Below are positions 61,393 through 64,000 of a stretch of 64,000 bases of DNA, in pieces. Both the position numbers and the translations under genes were made by a program. Within the stretch, counting starts at the first letter, position 1, and each line of letters begins with the position of its first letter. The stretch comes from DASXKD01 sp963707905. GTDB taxonomy: Bacteria > Actinomycetota > Actinomycetes > Streptosporangiales > Streptosporangiaceae. The notes beneath the pieces were generated by a model. That model had not been told where the DNA came from and did not search any database. It saw only the letters and a list, made by a program, of their open reading frames with translations. Location of the stretch: the NCBI GenBank assembly GCA_963707905.1, contig CAVPSA010000055.1, positions 124,001-188,000 of the forward strand, in the 5' to 3' direction.

Positions 61393-61989
61393 ATGATTGA
61401 CGAGCTTGACGCGCGCTTGATCGGGCTGCTCGCGGCGCAGCCGCGGGTGGGGGTTCTCGAGGCGTCCCGGCGGCTCGGCGTGGCCCGCGGCACCGTACAG
61501 GCGCGGCTCGACCGGCTGCAGGCCAGGGGCGTGGTGACCGGCTACGGGCCGGACATCGACCCGGCCGCGCTCGACCACGCGGTGACCGCGTTCGTGACGC
61601 TGGAGATCCGGCAGGCCGGCGGTCACGACCCGGTCGCGGACCGGCTGGCGGCCATCCCCGAGGTGCTCGAGGTGCACACCATCACCGGGGCCGGCGACAT
61701 GCTGTGCCGGGTGGTCGCCCGCACCAACGCGGACCTGCAGCGAGTCATCGACGCCATCGTCGGCGTGGCGGGCGTGGTGCGGGCATCCACGGTGATCGCG
61801 CTGGCCACCCCGGTGCCCTACCGGGTGCTCCCCCTGGTGCGCACGTCGCCCGCCCGGTGCCGCACCGATAGGCAGCCCAGCAGCCGGGATTGTCGTGGTT
61901 GCCACAACGACGACACAAGAATGTCGTCGGTGTCACAACGACGACAAACGAGGGGGGGCGGGGCTAGCCGGGCTCTGCGGCGCCGCTGA
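61393..61989 (+). CDS. Lrp/AsnC family transcriptional regulator with an unusual C-terminal tail
   Basis: 198 residues from ATG 61393. The HTH is LDARLIGLLAAQPRVGVLEA with GVARGTVQARLDRLQARGVV; the RAM effector domain has HAVTAFVTLEIRQAGGHD and HTITGAGDMLCRVVARTN. The family core normally ends at about residue 150, at RVLPLVR here. The last ~45 residues are Arg/Cys/Ser-rich and are encoded by two hairpin repeats, so the original stop was probably lost. It likely controls hppD in response to an aromatic amino acid. It overlaps the tetR gene end by 26 bases. Confidence 0.88.
   Translation: MIDELDARLIGLLAAQPRVGVLEASRRLGVARGTVQARLDRLQARGVVTGYGPDIDPAALDHAVTAFVTLEIRQAGGHDPVADRLAAIPEVLEVHTITGAGDMLCRVVARTNADLQRVIDAIVGVAGVVRASTVIALATPVPYRVLPLVRTSPARCRTDRQPSSRDCRGCHNDDTRMSSVSQRRQTRGGGASRALRRR
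61891..61946. repeat. Two tandem hairpins with a shared 13-base repeat
   Basis: CACAACGACGACA occurs at 61903-61915 and 61934-61946. Each is preceded by a near-complement (TGTCGTGGTTG and TGTCGTCGGTGT), giving two hairpins 31 bases apart at the convergent ends of two genes. A bidirectional terminator role is likely. Confidence 0.8.
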
Positions 61990-62551
61990 GGCCGCGGGCG
62001 ATGTCGAGCACCACGGAACGCAGTTGCTCCGGGTCGTCGGCGCGGTCGGCGTAGAACATGCAGCCGAAGCTCACGCTGGCCAGCGCCACCGCGGCGCGGA
62101 CCTGGCTCTCCAGCGGCGGGTTCTCCTCGGTGAGGATGCCGACCAGGGCGTCCATCCGCTCGCGGAACAGTTCGCTGCGGTTCTTGGCGTGCGCCAGGCT
62201 GTTCACCGAGGCCTGGTTGTGCTGGAGCATCCGGAACACGCTGCTGCCCTCGGCCACGATGCGGTAGTAGCGGTCCAGCACCTGGGCGCGGGATGCGGGC
62301 GTGCGGGGCTGCGTCCTGCCCCAGCTGATCAGGTCGTCGATCTGGCCGAAGTAGTCCTCGACCAGGCTGGCCACGATGTCTTCCTTGGACTTGAAGTGGT
62401 AGTACAGCGCGGCCTTGGTGACGTCGAGCCGTTCGGCGATCTCCCGCAGCGAGGTCTTGTCGTAGCCCTGCTCGGCGAACAGTTCCAGGGCCACCGTCTG
62501 GATCCGCTGCCTGGTGTCGGGACGGGCGTGCGCCTGGCTGGTCTCGGTCAT
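61964..62551 (-). CDS. TetR/AcrR family transcriptional regulator
   Basis: 195 residues. The N-terminal HTH is typical: ALELFAEQGYDKTSLREIAE with LDVTKAALYYHFKSKEDIV. The C-terminal ligand domain includes HNQASVNSLAHAKNRSELF. It is divergent from an MFS exporter gene, with paired operator arms between, so it very probably represses the exporter and releases it upon binding the exported compound. Confidence 0.94.
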   Translation of the reverse strand: MTETSQAHARPDTRQRIQTVALELFAEQGYDKTSLREIAERLDVTKAALYYHFKSKEDIVASLVEDYFGQIDDLISWGRTQPRTPASRAQVLDRYYRIVAEGSSVFRMLQHNQASVNSLAHAKNRSELFRERMDALVGILTEENPPLESQVRAAVALASVSFGCMFYADRADDPEQLRSVVLDIARGLSGAAEPG

Positions 62552-62650
62552 CGGGTGCCGCGCCTCCCGCCTTCCCTCTGGGCCAGTTCCCTGGCCTCAT
62601 CGGCCCGTTCGCTGAGCTGGCCTGGGTTCCGCCTTGGGCGGATCGAAACT

Positions 62651-62718
62651 TACTTGACGACCGGTTAGTTCACGATCTATGGTATGAGCATACGGCCAAA
62701 CTAACCGGTCGGCAAGTT
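62651..62718. promoter_or_regulatory. Divergent tetR-exporter promoter with inverted 20-bp operator arms
   Basis: TACTTGACGACCGGTTAGTT (62651-62670) and AACTAACCGGTCGGCAAGTT (62699-62718) are inverted copies with two mismatches. Plus strand: -35 TTGACG (62654-62659) and -10 TATGGT (62678-62683), 18 bases apart. Minus strand: TTGCCG and TATGCT, 17 bases apart. Each arm covers a -35 box, so one repressor could silence both promoters. Confidence 0.85.
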
Positions 62719-62859
62719 AGCAGCGCGGAATCTGAGCGCGGCGTCCGGTGTTGGCGGTCCACGGGGACCAGCGGCGGGCCGCTGAGAACAGTGAACGGGC
62801 CGGGAACGGCCAGCGGAGAGAACGATGACGGGCCGGGTACGGCCAGAGGAGGGAGCGGC

Positions 62860-64000
62860 ATGGCAGAGGCGAAGGCCGCTGCGGCGCCTACCGGGGGAGC
62901 CGAGGCATCCGGTGTGCGGCGGGAGGTGCTCATCATCCTCCCCGGGCTGCTGCTCGCGATCATGCTGGCCATGCTGGACCAGCTGGTCGTCTCCACCGCG
63001 CTGCCCAGGATCGTCGGTGACCTCGGCGGAGTGACCCACCTGTCCTGGGTGGTGACCTCCTATGTGCTCGCCTCGACGGTGACCACCCCGCTGTACGGCA
63101 AGCTGGGCGACCAGTACGGCCGCAAGCGCTGGCTCATGATCGCGATCGTCATATTCCTGATCGGCTCGGCATTGTCCGGCCTCGCGCACTCGATGGACCA
63201 GCTCATCGCATTTCGTGCGCTGCAGGGCCTCGGCGCGGGCGGGCTCCTCACCGGCGCCATCGCGACCATCGGGGACCTGGTGTCACCCCGCGAGCGCGGT
63301 CAGTACATGGGTTACATCATGGGCGTGATGACCCTGGCCATGATCGCCGGGCCGCTGGTGGGCGGCTACATCACCGACACCTTCAGCTGGCGGTGGATCT
63401 TCTACATCAACATGCCCATCGGTGGCGCCGCTCTGGTCTACCTGGCGGCGACCATGCACCTGCCCCGGCTCCGCGTCAAGCACAAGATCGACTACGCCGG
63501 AGCGGTGACCCTGGCCATCGCCGCCACCTCGATCATCCTGATGACCACCTGGGGCGGCACCCAGTACGCGTGGGGGTCTGTGCAGGTCCTCGGGCTCGCT
63601 GCGCTGGCGATCGTCAGCACCGCGTCGTTCCTGTACATCGAGGCGCACGCGGCGGAGCCGATCCTGCCGCTGAACGTGTTCCGCAGCCGCAACTTCTCCG
63701 TGGCCATCGCGATGAGCTTCCTGCTCGGCCTGGTGCTGTTCGGCGCGCTGACCTTCCTGCCGCTGTACCAGCAGACCGTGCAGCATCTGTCGGCCACGGA
63801 AAGCGGCCTGATGCTGATCCCGATGATGCTCGGCTCGACGGTGACGGCACTGATCGCAGGCCAGGTCACAACCAAGACCGGCCGGTACAAGGCGCTGCCG
63901 ATCATCGGTGCGGGGGTGATGACGGTCGGGCTGTTCCTGCTGACCGGGATCGGCCTGCACACCAGCCTGGTCACCATCGGGATCTACTTCGCGGTGATCG
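62860..64000 (+). CDS. MFS drug exporter, DHA2 (14-helix EmrB/QacA) family, 3' end outside window
   Basis: The frame is open to the window end, 380 codons from ATG 62860 (GAGGAGGGAG upstream). Motif D1 is LAMLDQLVVSTALPRIVGDL, motif A GKLGDQYGRKRWLM, motif B IAFRALQGLGAGGLL, and motif C MIAGPLVGGYITDTFSWRW (19 residues), marking a proton-coupled drug efflux pump with 14 helices. About ten helices lie inside the window. It is controlled by the divergent TetR gene. Confidence 0.95.
   Translation, partial: MAEAKAAAAPTGGAEASGVRREVLIILPGLLLAIMLAMLDQLVVSTALPRIVGDLGGVTHLSWVVTSYVLASTVTTPLYGKLGDQYGRKRWLMIAIVIFLIGSALSGLAHSMDQLIAFRALQGLGAGGLLTGAIATIGDLVSPRERGQYMGYIMGVMTLAMIAGPLVGGYITDTFSWRWIFYINMPIGGAALVYLAATMHLPRLRVKHKIDYAGAVTLAIAATSIILMTTWGGTQYAWGSVQVLGLAALAIVSTASFLYIEAHAAEPILPLNVFRSRNFSVAIAMSFLLGLVLFGALTFLPLYQQTVQHLSATESGLMLIPMMLGSTVTALIAGQVTTKTGRYKALPIIGAGVMTVGLFLLTGIGLHTSLVTIGIYFAVI

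Overview
The window is 64 kb of very GC-rich DNA with GTG, TTG and probable CTG starts, many 4-bp stop/start overlaps (ATGA or GTGA) and TAGGGT/TAGGCT -10 boxes close to leaderless starts. Together with a BldC homologue, a second BldC-like regulator, Rex, bS22-like, DUF501, DUF397 and DUF4229 proteins, this points to a filamentous, sporulating-type actinomycete near Streptomycetales/Streptosporangiales. Two blocks keep the gene order I know from Streptomyces: proC - BldC-like - bS22 - acyltransferase - HAD phosphatase - glutaredoxin-like - rex-hemA-hemC-hemD-hemB, and mfd - SurA-like - mazG - eno - ftsB - DUF501 - ppx - UDG. I cannot name the genus.

Layout. 0-8 kb: end of a proline dehydrogenase gene, proC, BldC-like regulator, 32-residue ribosomal protein, acyltransferase, a PadR/membrane-protein pair, a HAD phosphatase and a membrane protein with an ABM-like C-terminal domain. 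8-16.6 kb: glutaredoxin-like gene and the redox/heme cluster. A clear Rex operator precedes rex-hemA-hemC-cobA/hemD, followed by hemB, a small Prim-Pol gene and hemL. Together they encode the C5 route from glutamyl-tRNA to uroporphyrinogen III. 16.8-22.2 kb: SPFH protein, histidine phosphatase, then cytochrome c maturation (TlpA-like lipoprotein, ResB, CcsB) without a ccdA gene. 22.2-35 kb is an accessory region: a predicted ATLF-like zinc metalloprotease with a small partner, bldC, a threonine dehydratase, a hybrid histidine kinase lying between two diverged direct repeats, a frameshifted glycine-rich surface protein with a 372-bp tandem duplication, a DUF397/XRE pair, a decayed serine recombinase, and copies of a dispersed short element.

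35-49 kb: an APS kinase fused to a degenerate ATP-sulfurylase domain, a frame-disrupted methyltransferase gene, then the conserved mfd-to-UDG block ending in an unusual tRNA gene (apparent UAA anticodon, short variable loop, C33). 49-64 kb: PPOX-fold and DUF4287 genes, a thiolase, the transsulfuration pair (cystathionine beta-synthase and gamma-synthase), small membrane proteins, a MoxR-like ATPase/VWA pair, a ROK kinase, hppD divergent from an Lrp-type regulator, and a TetR regulator divergent from an MFS exporter that runs off the end, with paired 20-bp operator arms between them.

The best candidates for something undescribed are the tRNA, the metalloprotease pair, the dispersed element around the histidine kinase and the ABM-tailed membrane protein. 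None can be proved from sequence reading alone. Three frame disruptions and several VNTR-like tandem repeats also need checking against raw reads before biological meaning is given to them.
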